From: Mesostigma viride
Lineage: Eukaryota; Streptophyta; Mesostigmatophyceae; Mesostigmatales; Mesostigmataceae
Assembly (NCBI GenBank): GCA_009746045.1
Contig: RPFO01000115.1
Coordinates: 885,234 to 949,233, forward strand
Direction of reading: 5' to 3'
DNA length: 64,000 nucleotides
Shown: positions 23,831 through 35,000 of the stretch, in pieces
Layout of the letters: each line of letters starts with the position of its first letter
How positions within the stretch are numbered: position 1 is the first letter of the stretch
Made by a program: the position numbers and the translations under genes
The notes under the pieces: model-generated
The model's database searches: none
The model's input: only the letters and a program-made list of their open reading frames with translations
Told to the model about the DNA's origin: nothing

Positions 23831-23923
23831 ACTCATGACCAGGGACTCGGGACTCGCGCCTCGTTCCTTGTGCCTCGTGCCCATGATCACCGTGCAGGGT
23901 AGCCATAAAGCCACCCCATCGTG

Positions 23924-24259
23924 CCAGCAGCGGCATCTCGTGGGCGCGCATGCAAGCAACCACCACAACGCCAGCAACAGCCTGGATGCCAGCAGCGGCA
24001 AGAATGCAAGCGGTGACCACGCCGCGGACGCTGACGCCACCGCGCTAGCCCAGCTGCTGAGGGTGAAACGGAGCTTCGGGCAGGTGGTCCCGTCCTCGGG
24101 GCAGTCCACGGGGCCGGGCCAACCATGCCAGTCAGGCCAGTCGGAGTCATCATCGCGGTTGGGGCAGTTGCGTGCTGGGGAGCGCCCAGGTGTTGCGACT
24201 CTTGGGGGTGCTCCACAACACCGCCACAAGCAAGCCAGGAGCGCTCACAGTACGTGCGT
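23924..24259 (+). other. Coding-like segment of unknown nature
   Basis: Open on the plus strand, following a CCAGCAG acceptor-like site. It contains a hydrophilic stretch rich in Asn, Ala, Asp and Ser, then ALAQLLRVKRSFGQVVPSSG. It could be an exon encoding a disordered segment, but no partner exon or family was found. The minus strand is also open with a hydrophobic translation, so strand is uncertain. Confidence 0.25.
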
Positions 24260-24530
24260 GTGTGGCTGTGGGCCTTGCCCGTGTTGACTGGAGGCAGCCC
24301 AAGGACACTGTCCGGCAGATCATCGTGTTTCGAGGGATATTGGTTGCTCTAGTGCCTTACTTTGATGGGTATTGGCGGGACCGTGTCTGGTCCCTGCACG
24401 CATGCACATCTGCGTATCTTTCCCCAAGAGCTCCTCGAGCAGACGCGCGCTCCTGTACTCGTATCGCACTACTCTTGTATTATCGACGCCATGTCTACGA
24501 CACCCCTGTACTGTCACGGTGGTTCCTGGC

Positions 24531-26256
24531 CCCTGTACTGTGTTATCTTGTACTGTATTACCATGTACTGTATTACCCTGTACTACATTATCCTGTACTG
24601 TATTACCCGGTACTGTATTACCCCGTACTCTGTTATCCTGTATTGTATTACCCTGAACTATATTACCCTGCACTGTGTTACCCTGCACTGTATTATCTTG
24701 TACTGTATTACCCTGCACTGTATTACCCTGCACAGTATTACCCTGCACTGTATTACCCTGTACTGTATTACCCTGCACTGTATTACCCTGCACTGTATTA
24801 CCCTGTACTGTATTGCCCTGCACTGTATTACCCTGCACAGTATTACCTTGTACTGTATTACCCTGCACTGTATTACCCTGCACTGTATTACCCTGCACTG
24901 TATTACCCTGCACTGTGTTACCCTGCACTGTATTACCCTTCACTGTATTATCTTGTACTGTATTACCCTGTACTTTTTTATCTTGTACTGTATATACCCT
25001 GTACTGTATTACCCTGCACTGTATTACCCTGCACTGTATTATCTTGTACTGTATTACCCTGCACTGTATTACCCTGAACTATATTACCCTGCACTGTGTT
25101 ACCCTGCACTGTATTATCTTGTACTGTATTACCCTGCACTGTATTACCCTGCACAGTATTACCCTGCACTGTATTATCCTGCACTGTATTACCCTGCACT
25201 GTATTACCCTGCACTGTATTATCTTGTACTGTATTATCTTGCACTGTGTTACCCTGCACTGTATCACCCTTCACTGTATTATCTTGTACTGTATTACCCT
25301 GCACTGTATTACCCTGCACAGTATTACCCTGCACTGTATTATCCTGCACTGTATTACCCTGCACTGTATTACCCTGCACTGTATTATCTTGCACTGTATT
25401 ACCCTGCACTGTATTACCCTGCACTGTATTACCCTGCACTGTATTACCCTGCACTGTATTACCCTGCACTGTATTACCCTGCACTGTATTATCTTGTACT
25501 GTATTATCTTGCACTGTATTACCCTGCACTGTATTACCCTTCACTGTATTACCCTGCACTGTATTACCCTGCACTGTATTACCCTGCACTGTATTATCTT
25601 GCACTGTATTACCCTGCACTGTATTACCCTGCACTGTATTACCCTGCACTGTATTACCCTGCACTGTATTACCCTGCACTGTATTACCCTGCACTGTATT
25701 ACCCTGCACTGTATTATCTTGTACTGTATTATCCTGCACTGTATTACCCTGTACTGTATTACCCTGCACTGTATTACCCTGTACTGTATTATCCTGCACT
25801 GTATTACCCTGCACTGTATTACCCTGTACTGTATTATCTTGTACTGTATTATCTTGCACTGTATTACCCTGCACTGTATTACCCTGCACTGTATTATCTT
25901 GCACTGTATTACCCTGCACTGTATTACCCTGCACTGTATTACCCTGCACTGTATTATCTTGTACTGTATTACCCTGCACTGTATTACCCTGCACTGTATT
26001 ACCCTGCACTGTATTACCCTGCACTGTATTATCTTGTACTGTATTACCCTGCACTGTATTACCCTGCACTGTATTACCCTGCACTGTATTACCCTGCACT
26101 GTATTACCCTTCACTGTATTACCCTGCAGTGTATTACCCTGCACTGTATTACCCTGCACTGTATTACCTTGTACTGTATTACCCGGTACTGTATTACCCT
26201 GCACTGTATTACCCTGCACTGTATTACCCTGCACTGTATTACCTTGTACTGTAGTA
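24531..26256. repeat. 15-bp satellite (CACTGTATTACCCTG)n, about 114 copies
   Basis: Consensus CACTGTATTACCCTG with recurrent variants CTTG, CCTT and TAC for CAC. Period 15 keeps the frame, so Tyr-Pro-Ala-Leu-Tyr and Thr-Val-Gln-Gly-Asn frames run for hundreds of codons on both strands; these are satellite artefacts. The array starts degenerate on the left and becomes more regular to the right. Confidence 0.95.
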
Positions 26257-26640
26257 CCTGATGTCATGCCGACCACACCCCATGCATCGCGGGGCCAAGC
26301 ACAAGAGTTCCCCGTTTGGTGTGCATGTATGAGGAGGCGCTGCCTTGTCCTTAGACCACTCACCCTCTTCTTCATAACTCATAAGCACAAGGCTAATAAT
26401 AGAGCCTCCTGTGGTTACAAAGCCCTCATGCCCACCCCTGTTTCGTACTAGCGATTACCCTTGCTTTGCTGCACGCTACTGTAATGGGCATCCCTTGCTC
26501 TATCCCGCTTACTTTTTGCGTCTAGACCTTGTGAGCTGCCTCCATGCTCCCCTTTCCTGCCCCGCTCCCTCCTTAACAATCGTCCTGGTCGGCCTATTTT
26601 CTTTTGCTGTGCTCGCTGTGGAAATATGTGTGGCATCCAT
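26257..26640. other. Spacer, nothing recognised
   Basis: No domain, repeat family or splice-paired exon seen on either strand. Confidence 0.4.
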
Positions 26641-26650
26641 CATCCACAGC

Positions 26651-26949
26651 GCCGGCTCAGGAGAGCCCCCGGGTGTTTCTTCTAGCAGACGACACGGCAC
26701 CCGTAAAGCCTTGGGGGGCCGACGGTGAGCAGTTTGTGGGTGTGGCTGCGATGCGCGATGCATGCCAGTTATAGTGCAACAACTTATTTTTTCCAGTAGG
26801 TGCAAGCTGACCATAGAAGCGCTGTGGCAACTTCGATGCGTTGCCGCCAGGGTAACCCCAACACTGCCTTGCACAGCGCTTCATGGCCTAGCAGTGCAAA
26901 CAGGAATGCAAATCGCTGTGAGCGAGGCATGCAGCTTGGCAAGTGCAGG
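26651..26949 (+). other. Two possible exons of an unidentified plus-strand gene
   Basis: After GGCTCAG at 26650, the plus strand reads ESPRVFLLADDTAPVKPWGA and meets a GTGAGC donor near 26726 in phase 1. After CCTAGCAG near 26903, the compatible frame reads QTGMQIAVSEACSLASAG to a GTGAAT donor near 26950. Phases match, but no further exon can be joined with confidence and the sequence matches no family I know. Confidence 0.25.
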
Positions 26950-27663
26950 TGAATAACTGCTTATGCACTGTGCCCAGCTGCCGTGACCAACTAGGCACCC
27001 GGCAGGCCAGTCGCCTATCGGAAGTGTGATGCAAGCTTGCAGGTTTATAACAAGCATTGAGGAGAACACATAGCTAGGCAGGTCCCAGCCCATCTGGTAT
27101 CGGAACTTAGTCGTTTGAACGACCGCTGCTGCCGGAGCTTTTGAACCCATCCCTCAAGACCATTTACCAAGGATTGCAGTCCCTACCAGATGTAAGGTTT
27201 CTGGGTAAACGAGTGTTTTTTTGTGGGCCAAGGGTTATGGCATTGTGTTTGGTCAGCATCGTTTGTATGCCTTTGCATCCCTGTATTCTCTGAGCACCAC
27301 GCAGCTTGTCAGTGTGGTTGTATGGATTTGAAACCAGAGTCTGCTTTGGCACCCTGCGCGACTCTGCAGGCATGCCATCCTACAAGAGACTTGTACCAAG
27401 GACCACGCACCATGAGGCCTTCAATCATTGTGAGTGGCCATCCCACATGTTCTCGATCACCACGTTCTTGATATCATATTCTTGATGAAACGTTGGCACA
27501 GTCATGGGGTGCAGGACAGTTGCCGGGTGCAGGGCCGGGCCTCCGGTACCCTTTGCATTATTGGTCACGACAATCAGGTGTCACTGCTCTCCCACCATGG
27601 CTTTGGCAAGGACTCTGTCTAGCAGACAGCTTTACCGTACAGCATCCAATCTTCTGCCGGCTC

Positions 27664-28962
27664 CCTAGGTAATGTTCGCTGAATATGAATGCGAGGAAAT
27701 AGATGGCCGCCTACGCATCGAAGCTGCTGCTTCCATTCGCTTAGGTTTAGATCACAAAGTTGGTGGAGTGGGAATGGGTGGTGTATGATCAAACAAGGTG
27801 GTCAGACATCGCTGGATGACAACTTATTGACAGTTGTCGCTTGCAGACCTGTGGTGTCGTGACCGTTCCAGTTCTCATGTCATACACCATGGGGACTGCC
27901 TAGACTCTAGGGGCAGTAGCGGTAGGGGAACGGCTAAGATGTGCCAACTAGTTGCACACAAAAGAAGCACAACATTGGAGGGGGACAATGGGAGTCGGGG
28001 GGGGGGGGGGGGGGGGGGGGGGGTAAACCAAGACCAAGAGCAAGCCAGCACACAGATGAAATATCTCCCCCTGTCGATGGAGACCTGCTGGCTGTGCCCA
28101 CAATACAAGTGGTTTGATCCCCAGGAAATCAATGTTGTTTAGTTCTCCTTGGCATGTAGGATTGGGTAAGATGTGGATATTCCCTGCATGCCTACTTTGA
28201 TGACCAACAAAGAAACCAGGCAGCATGCACAACAGCACAAGGGAAACGATAGCAATCCATGTGCAAGGACATGCGGAGAGCGGCGGAGCGGAAGCTACCG
28301 CCAACAGTTCAGACAAACGTTCAGCTTAATTAACGTTCTTAGGACACCATGCCAACCAGTGGTGTGCATGCATGCTGTGTACAATCTTCTTATGCTGGTC
28401 AATCTCAGCATGTCGACATGTTATATACTGTTTACACGTGCATCGCTGTGAACTAGGCTAGTGCTCAAGGGGCGATGACTACGCTTTGGACTAACGGTTA
28501 CCGACCCTTGTTGTTGTGGACATTGGGATGGTTCTCATGTGCATGCTTGTGTATGGGCATGCAGATGCTGACGGGAATGGCCAATGGGATGAGTTCGGGG
28601 TAGGCTTGGATGAGGAGCTGGTCGCTAGGGAAACTGCTTGGGAGTGTCTATAAGCTGCAGCTGCTCCGCGAGCACGGCTTTGTAAGCCATGGTATCTTGA
28701 GACGCAAACTGGCCTTACAAGTCAGGCCTTGTACTGGAGCGCACTGGTGAGGCTAAGCTTGTGGCATATGCCTAATTTGTACCGCATGAATCCCTGAAGG
28801 GATTTGGCCAACCGGTGCCCCCCCGCTTCCCAGAAGAATGGACGATGCTATGCATCCATGTTTTGGCCGAGGAAGTGATCTTCAAGTGCTTGGAAGCAGA
28901 GGACTCTGCCGAGGGTCGATTGCTAGCAAGTCTGGGTAGTTCACATAGTTATATATCATGTA
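27664..28962 (+). other. Coding-like relics, plus strand, unidentified
   Basis: Plausible protein stretches include MFAEYECEEIDGRLRIEAAA (27672-27731), KLLGSVYKLQLLREHGFVSH (~28637-28696) and PVPPRFPEEWTMLCIHVLAE (~28810-28870). The last is preceded in the same frame by LVLERTGEAKLVAYA and a stop. The mixture of frames and the stop suggest a decayed gene or retrocopy. No family recognised. Confidence 0.25.
27997..28023. repeat. Poly-G tract
   Basis: An uninterrupted run of about 26 G on the plus strand following GGGAGTC. Confidence 0.95.
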
Positions 28963-29119
28963 ATATTTGAGCTCCCGCCTCAACCAACGAGGTGGACGCT
29001 AGTAGGGTCCATCAGATGCTGGCCATGTCCAGTACTCATCCATGGAGCCTAAATAAGCATGGCTAAAGTCTGGGCATATTGAAGTGCTCGAGATGCATAT
29101 GAAACTGACAAGTGCTTAT

Positions 29120-29370
29120 TTGATCAGGCACTCCGCAAAGGTGAAAACCATTTGCGTTCAGTACCGGGCCGCGGAAAACGCGGAAAAACGCGATCTGCAA
29201 ATGAATCCGACCGGAATCGAACTGGGGACCTCTCGCACCAATTTTGCTGACTATAGGACGGACGTCTCCGGTTACCATGGCATCGCCAACTTACACCTAC
29301 AGTCATCCGCAAAAGTTCTCCTGTCCGGGGAGTGATGCAAGCCTTTCGGATTTGGTACTAGATAAATCAT
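29120..29370 (-). mobile_element. tRNA-like SINE with 8-bp target duplication
   Basis: Flanked by GTGCTTAT at 29112-29119 and 29371-29378. On the minus strand it contains TATAGTCAGCAA (A-box-like) and, about 35 bp on, AGTTCGATTCC (B-box-like), as in a tRNA-derived RNA polymerase III promoter. A GC-rich 3' part (CGCGTTTTTCCGCG) follows. A second near-complete copy is at 50403-50643 and a partial one at 50795-50870. Confidence 0.7.
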
Positions 29371-29678
29371 GTGCTTATCCACATTGGCCAGCGGGTGGCA
29401 TGGTTTACTATGATCTATGTTGGCTTATCGTGTGACATGCTTGGTTCAACACTGATCAACTGCGCACGGACAATATATAATGCTAAAATTAGGCCTAGGC
29501 AATCGACGCCATGTGAAAATACCGAGATGTATACCGGACATTTCAAACACTTGTAACTTTAAAAATCTATCTAGGGCGGCCTATCTTTCTGCATGTGTTT
29601 TTTCGTTTTGTTGGCATGTACATGTTCTTGATGGATGTCCTTGATGCACATTACCCGTCTGTAGACGCTTATCTAGAT

Positions 29679-29840
29679 TAATTAATTAATTAATTAGACT
29701 CGTGCTCCCGTTGGGGAGTCACGGAGCATTAACCCCGATGGATGGATGGATGGGTGCAAACATTCCTACCGGTCTAATCTATCTACATTGGCTACATACT
29801 ACATCTATCTAACAGCATTCTAACTACAACATCTATCTAG
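29679..29840 (-). mobile_element. TTAA-tailed retroelement insertion with 12-bp target duplication
   Basis: Flanked by GCTTATCTAGAT at 29667-29678 and 29841-29852. Same element as 2139-2268 but with a longer 5' part carrying extra ACATCTATCTA units, so copies differ in 5' extent. The tail is at the left edge, so it is oriented on the minus strand. Confidence 0.8.
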
Positions 29841-30156
29841 GCTTATCTAGATGGTTTCAAATATATATTGACTGAATCAAACTTTATCAGTGACCCATTG
29901 GATCCAGGCTCCAGTACGGGCTTATTTGGCCAATATTGTTTACTAGTTTAGAAGCATTACAACATTGCAGAACTGCATATGACAAAATTAGCTCTCAGTA
30001 AATTAAATTAAATTTTAAAATTTATAACATGACTCCGTTGGGGGAGATCTAATATAGCACGTATTCCCTTGCTTGATGGATGGAGGTGGGCGAAGCCGCA
30101 AAACCTAACTAAGCTTACGTCTCTAAGCTAATTAATCTAGAAAAATCCTAACAACG

Positions 30157-30366
30157 CTACTGGATCAGCATTTGAAGCGCCCTTCCGCCTGGGAGGGGGC
30201 GGAGGGCTTGCCCACAGGGGCTGGAATGTGAGCCTGGACAATGGTCTGCCACCTCTTGTTCTGCATAGCAGTCCAAGCAAGATCTCGAGAGGGAGGAAAT
30301 GCGGTGTTCAAACTTGGCTGGGACCACTAGCCGGTCGGCCAACAACTGCTTCAATGTATAGTTCAT
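30157..30366 (-). mobile_element. Possible LINE zinc-knuckle (zf-RVT-like) remnant
   Basis: The minus strand encodes LADRLVVPAKFEHRIS followed by SCLDCYAEQEVADHCPGSH, resembling the C-x2-C...H-x-C module after LINE reverse transcriptases. Only this block is visible, so it is tentative. Confidence 0.35.
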
Positions 30367-30369
30367 GGC

Positions 30370-31230
30370 AGGTGAATACTGATCTTTCTAGGAATGTCTG
30401 ATTGGGTCCAGGCTAGGTCAGGATATGCCGCCCTGGCTGGCCAATCAGCTGCTGGGGGCTGGCCAGACCGAGGTCGGTGTCTACCTGATTGGTGCGAACA
30501 ATGTATGTCCTACGAATGCTATCCTACGCTGCTATCTCGTCCGTAATGCGAGGCATACCCTTATACTTGAAGATTCTAACGACCTATGTGTTGGAAACCC
30601 TACTGTTACGTCTACGACCTATGATCGGGTCGGATCCTGATCAAGGTATCACGAAAGAATCCTCCCGTCGGACAGTGGGTTGCAACTTGAAATGCTCGCG
30701 CCAACGTCTTTATTTCATTAATATATTCGGTGATTCCGGGTCAACTAGACGGGACAAGGGCACGATCTAGAAAGTTTAAATGATGTGACGCAGGCTCAGG
30801 ACCATGAACACGTGGTGGGAAGGTTGGGCCACCTTCCCCATCAATATACAGGTCTTGACAAACGCGTGGTGGCGGCGACGCACGCGTTCGGCGCCACGCG
30901 CTCGGGACCACTTGTCTCTTGACAACACGAACAGACACCGAGCCAACCGGCCCTGAACAAACATAGAATTTGGTTGTCTCCTTGATAGAACACATGTTGA
31001 ACTTGGGGGTCGTTCGGCACACTCACACAAGTATCCGACGACTCTTGGTCGGCTCAGAGACCTGTATACAAAATAGTGTGCCACGACTATATACTTCTAT
31101 CACACCCAGCGGAGGGTGACCGGGCCGGTCCCCTCCGACAGGCACAAGCTAACTCTAAAAATACTTGTCCGTTTTCTGCGCTTTCTGCGGCGAACTGTCA
31201 CACGTTGATCACTCTATCATAGTAACTTCA
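30370..31230. other. Intergenic stretch, no gene recognised
   Basis: Open frames on both strands near 30740-31084 show no domain. Probably retroelement flank. No repeat family shared with the rest of the window was noticed. Confidence 0.35.
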
Positions 31231-31232
31231 CT

Positions 31233-31490
31233 TCATGAGCTATTGTTGCCTTGGGATGCAACACCTACGTTCAGGACATGTCGGAGCATCTTGGAAACCG
31301 TGCCGTCCAGCTGTGCTGCCATCTTGTCCGTGATGAGCGTCCATGTCTCGGCGCCATACGTGAGCACCGTGAGGACCAGGACCTTGAAGAGCACTCGCTT
31401 GCGGTCCTCGCCAAGGTCCTTCGAGTGCCAGTAGGGGTTGAGCGAGCAGAGCCGGGCCCAGGCCAGGCCGATGCGGCTCTCAGTAGTACT
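31233..31490 (-). mobile_element. LINE reverse-transcriptase fragment (RTE-like C-terminal thumb region)
   Basis: The minus strand is open from ~31490 to a TGA at 31233 and reads SRIGLAWARL, FKVLVLTVLTYGAETWTLI and SKMLRHVLNV. LTYGAETWTL followed by MLRH-LN is the hallmark of RTE/CR1-type reverse transcriptase ends. The sequence stops abruptly after this block. The block MLRH(I/V)L also occurs in the plus-strand fragment at 43147-43420, suggesting one family. Confidence 0.8.
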
Positions 31491-31499
31491 TGTCGGTAA

Positions 31500-32090
31500 T
31501 CACGGCCCGGGGGAACTGTGTAAAACCATACTCATCTCTAGATCTATCTCTGTAGTGACTACTTTGATAATTGCCTGGGATTGTCATGTAGGTCCGGCTA
31601 TCACACGGAGATCACGCGTGCTATGTATCGGCGGCCGTGGAGTTTCCGTCGGCGGCCTGGTCATGGGTGGCCGGCTGCGGCCCGGTCTCCGACGCGACGG
31701 CCTGGGCACGCATAACCGGGTCGGCGCCTCGGCGGTGGACCTGCCGGCGGCGGCCGGCGGCATGTCACCGATGCCGGCAATGTTAGCATTACTTTCACGC
31801 ACAAAGAAGACCAGCAGGCTGCAGGCGATGGTGACCTCGGCAACGTAATAATGAATTAGACTGCTGCGGGTCTGAGGAGAAAGCGTTGCTTATTACACTT
31901 GGCGCAGATTGTTTAATTCACTACATATGCGAACAGTAACGAAGCTCATAGTTATCCCCCAGTAACGACTTAGCTTTGCAGCTATGAGCATTAGCTGTTG
32001 TAATTAGTATTCTCCGTGGAGTCTCTGGGTGTGCGTAAATGGGAGCGATGATTAGTTTTTAAGAGCAGCGTTTCTTTTTTTCAAGTGGCC
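31500..32090. other. Upstream region of the THO6 gene
   Basis: Contains the remaining RT-element flank and presumably the THO6 promoter and 5' UTR. A coding-like end (VTDAGNVSITFTHKEDQQAA, stop at ~31854, plus strand) is visible without further context. No TATA box or other motif can be assigned. Confidence 0.35.
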
Positions 32091-35000
32091 ATGTCTAGTA
32101 CTTTGTACGGTGACCTGTGCAGTGCAGGCCGTGTTGAGCTCCCCAATGCTGCAGCTCGGGGAACCGTGTTCTCACTGCTGTTCGTGCCACCGGCTGAAGA
32201 TGAGTCAGCGAAAGCGACAGAACCCAAGTACTTAGTTGCCGGCACGAGCAGCGGCCGCATCGCGGTTTACCATGTGCCGGACGTATTGAGCAAGTCAATT
32301 CATTTGGTAATTGGCACTCCATCTCTTATTATGCGAGTTAGAGATCGTCATGATTTTCTACGCGCTTCTGGTTCTGATAGTAATGGGGATGTCTGGAATG
32401 ATCGGGGCGGCGATGACCTGGGTGCTTTCTGCGCGGTGCTCTCCCAACCGCCTCTTACAATCTGATGCGGCATCCTGTTTTTGACACGTGTCCTGTCGCA
32501 TCGTTTCGATTGCAATTCAGGGCGCTCGTGTTTTCTTTAGGATCCACATTCAGAATTGTGTAATCTCATTCTGGGTTGAATCCCGTCGAGCCGAGGTGTT
32601 GTCATTCGGTGCTGGCTCAGACCTGGCTTAATAGTTTTCTGCTTTTCACCATAAAGTGTACTTCCATGCTCTCTGAATAGCTTGCCTTTTGGTTGATTTT
32701 GCTTAGTGCGTTATCGTCTCTTATTGCCTGCTTGTTAACACTGTCAAACGTGCCCTGCTAGGATGCGAGCGGTGGCTCCATATCCCCGCACATGGAGTGG
32801 AAGGCTCACGAGGGGGCGGTCTACACGATGCGTTTCATGGGAACAGGTGCCAGCGCCATGCTTCTGAGGTAGGGCCTGGCATTGCTGAGGTAGGGCCTCC
32901 CATTGCGCGACACCTGGCCAACCTCTTTCTGCCATGGACCAAGATACCTTACAGTCTTGACTTGGATTCTCGGACGCCATTCTCAGTGCTAGGTGGGGGC
33001 AGCAGTCCCTGCTGTTGAGCCATGCGGGCCAAGCATGTATGCACACACAGTGGAGGACGCGATAAGACCGGGAAGAAAGATAGGAGGATGGGGGGCGACA
33101 GCGGGGCATCTGCCGCAGGGCACTTACAGCAGGGGATTTACAGTAGGGCATTTACAGCAGGGCATTTACAGCAGGGCATTTACAGCAGGGCATGTACAGC
33201 AGGAAAATCAGGTGGCAGGCGTGGAAAATTTGGGTGCTCCTGTGCACCTGCTGAAGGGGCAACCGCTAGAGAGACTAGACCTTGGGCAGCGAGCTGTGCG
33301 GGTGGTTCCTTGAACAGTACCTATGTGTCGCTCATGCCTTTTGCTTTGCATCATTATCATGTCTTGCATTACCTGCCTGTTGGCGACATCCTGGAGCAAG
33401 TGACCACTACCCCCCCCTTAACCCCCCCCCCCCCCCGTAGGGAGGGTGGGGTGGGATGGATCTCAACCCGCGCCCCCCCCCCCCGCATAGGGGGGGGGGA
33501 GGGGGGGGGGCCTCAACCCACCCACCCAACCCAATTGCAGTAGTAGGTGGCTATAAAGTGCTCAGAAGGGAGGGGGGGGAGGGGGGAGGGGTCTCAACGA
33601 CCCCACCTGCCCTCAACCTGTACCAGGGGGTGGGGGGGTTCTGACCCCCCCCCCCCCCCCCCCCCCCAGTGCTCACTCGCTTAGGGATTGTCACAGACAG
33701 GCAGTTACAAGGCGCGCTCGCAGTGTAACTGTACTTGTCCACATGTACTTGTCGTCCATGTCGTTGCAGTGAGCTTCTTTCGTGCATCTGCCAGCTGGCC
33801 TGCGCCTGCATGCCCCACCCTCCTGTCCTTATCCCGTCTTGAGGGCGCACGTTGCTGTGTGCTTGTACGCCCTTTGTTGTGCTTAGACGCCATTTGTCGT
33901 GCTTGGGTGCGGCAACGTGCGCTTTGTTAGTTCTGTCGAAGGCCGCTCGCTGTGCTCATGTTGGCACCTGTCACACATCATCAAGACCTCTGCGTGCGTG
34001 TTCGTGGAAGCATACCCCCTTTTGCTTGTTTAGCTTGGTTGATCTCACCATCCTGGTTGCTGTAGATGGAGTAAATCCCCCTGATAGGTACCAGCCACCC
34101 ACACACACACCCTTCCCCTTGTCCACTGCGCCCCCTTCTGTGTCCCCCCTCCCCCTCTGTGCCCCCCCTCCCGCTCTCTGCCCCCTCCCCCCTCCTTCCC
34201 CTCTTCCCTTTCCTGTTGGCTTCTTGCCCCCTCTGCCCCCCCCTGTGCCCCCAGCGGCGGGGATGACGGGCGAGTGCTCGGGTGGTCATGGCGCGCACTG
34301 GAGGCAGCCATGGCACCCGGTACGCGCCTGCGGCCTGCTCTAGACAAGTTCACAGTATGCGATTGTGTTGCTTGTATGCACCTGCACCCTAGCATAGACA
34401 AGAAGTACAAACTTGCACTGCTGGCACGTGCCTGCGCACTAGTCCAGACAAGTACACTCTTGCCCTGCTGGTATGCGCCTAGTCCAGACCACTAAGAATT
34501 ATACTCTTGCACTGTTGGTACGCGCCTGTGCCGTGTTGGAGTAAGTTGTTGATTTGCTAGCTAGGCACCTCTGTGCTAGGAGAGCGTTCTACGTTTTAGT
34601 GGCTCGAGGTTATGACAGGTCTCTTCCCCTTGGCCTCGTCCCCATGGCCTGGCAGAGCACGGCCCCACGTGCGCTGCGTGTGCCAGTATCAGCAGTAGAC
34701 GACCTGCTTGCATCGTCGCCGAATGCAATGTACATGCTGCCTAGGGTGAATGGCCAGTGCCTCCATCCATCTCAGCTCGTTCACCCAAGTGCTTGTCGCC
34801 GCTGTCTTTTGCCGCCACGTCATGGAGCGGTTGAAAGCAATGCGCCCTGGGTGACCGACGCTATGCTGCCCCTTGTTAGTCGGCGGAGTGTGCATGCTGT
34901 TTACCAGCACCCCTAGTTGCATCGCCAGGGATTTGAGCCAGGGATGGTGTGCTGGGCTAACAGGCTGCCCATGGCCATGCATAACATTTTAACCACCCCA

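Noticed and set aside
21917-24229. 770-codon minus-strand frame with Gly-Thr-Arg-His-Lys-Ala-Gln repeats
   Set aside because: Produced by the 7-bp satellite, which is open in several frames on both strands; no gene-like flanks.
24362-26451. Tyr/Pro/Leu-rich and Thr-Val-Gln-Gly-Asn long frames
   Set aside because: The 15-bp satellite keeps frame and lacks stops; the translation is pure repeat.
29190-29280. Functional tRNA gene
   Set aside because: A- and B-box-like sequences are present, but the acceptor and T stems do not pair properly and the same sequence recurs in a SINE with target duplications.
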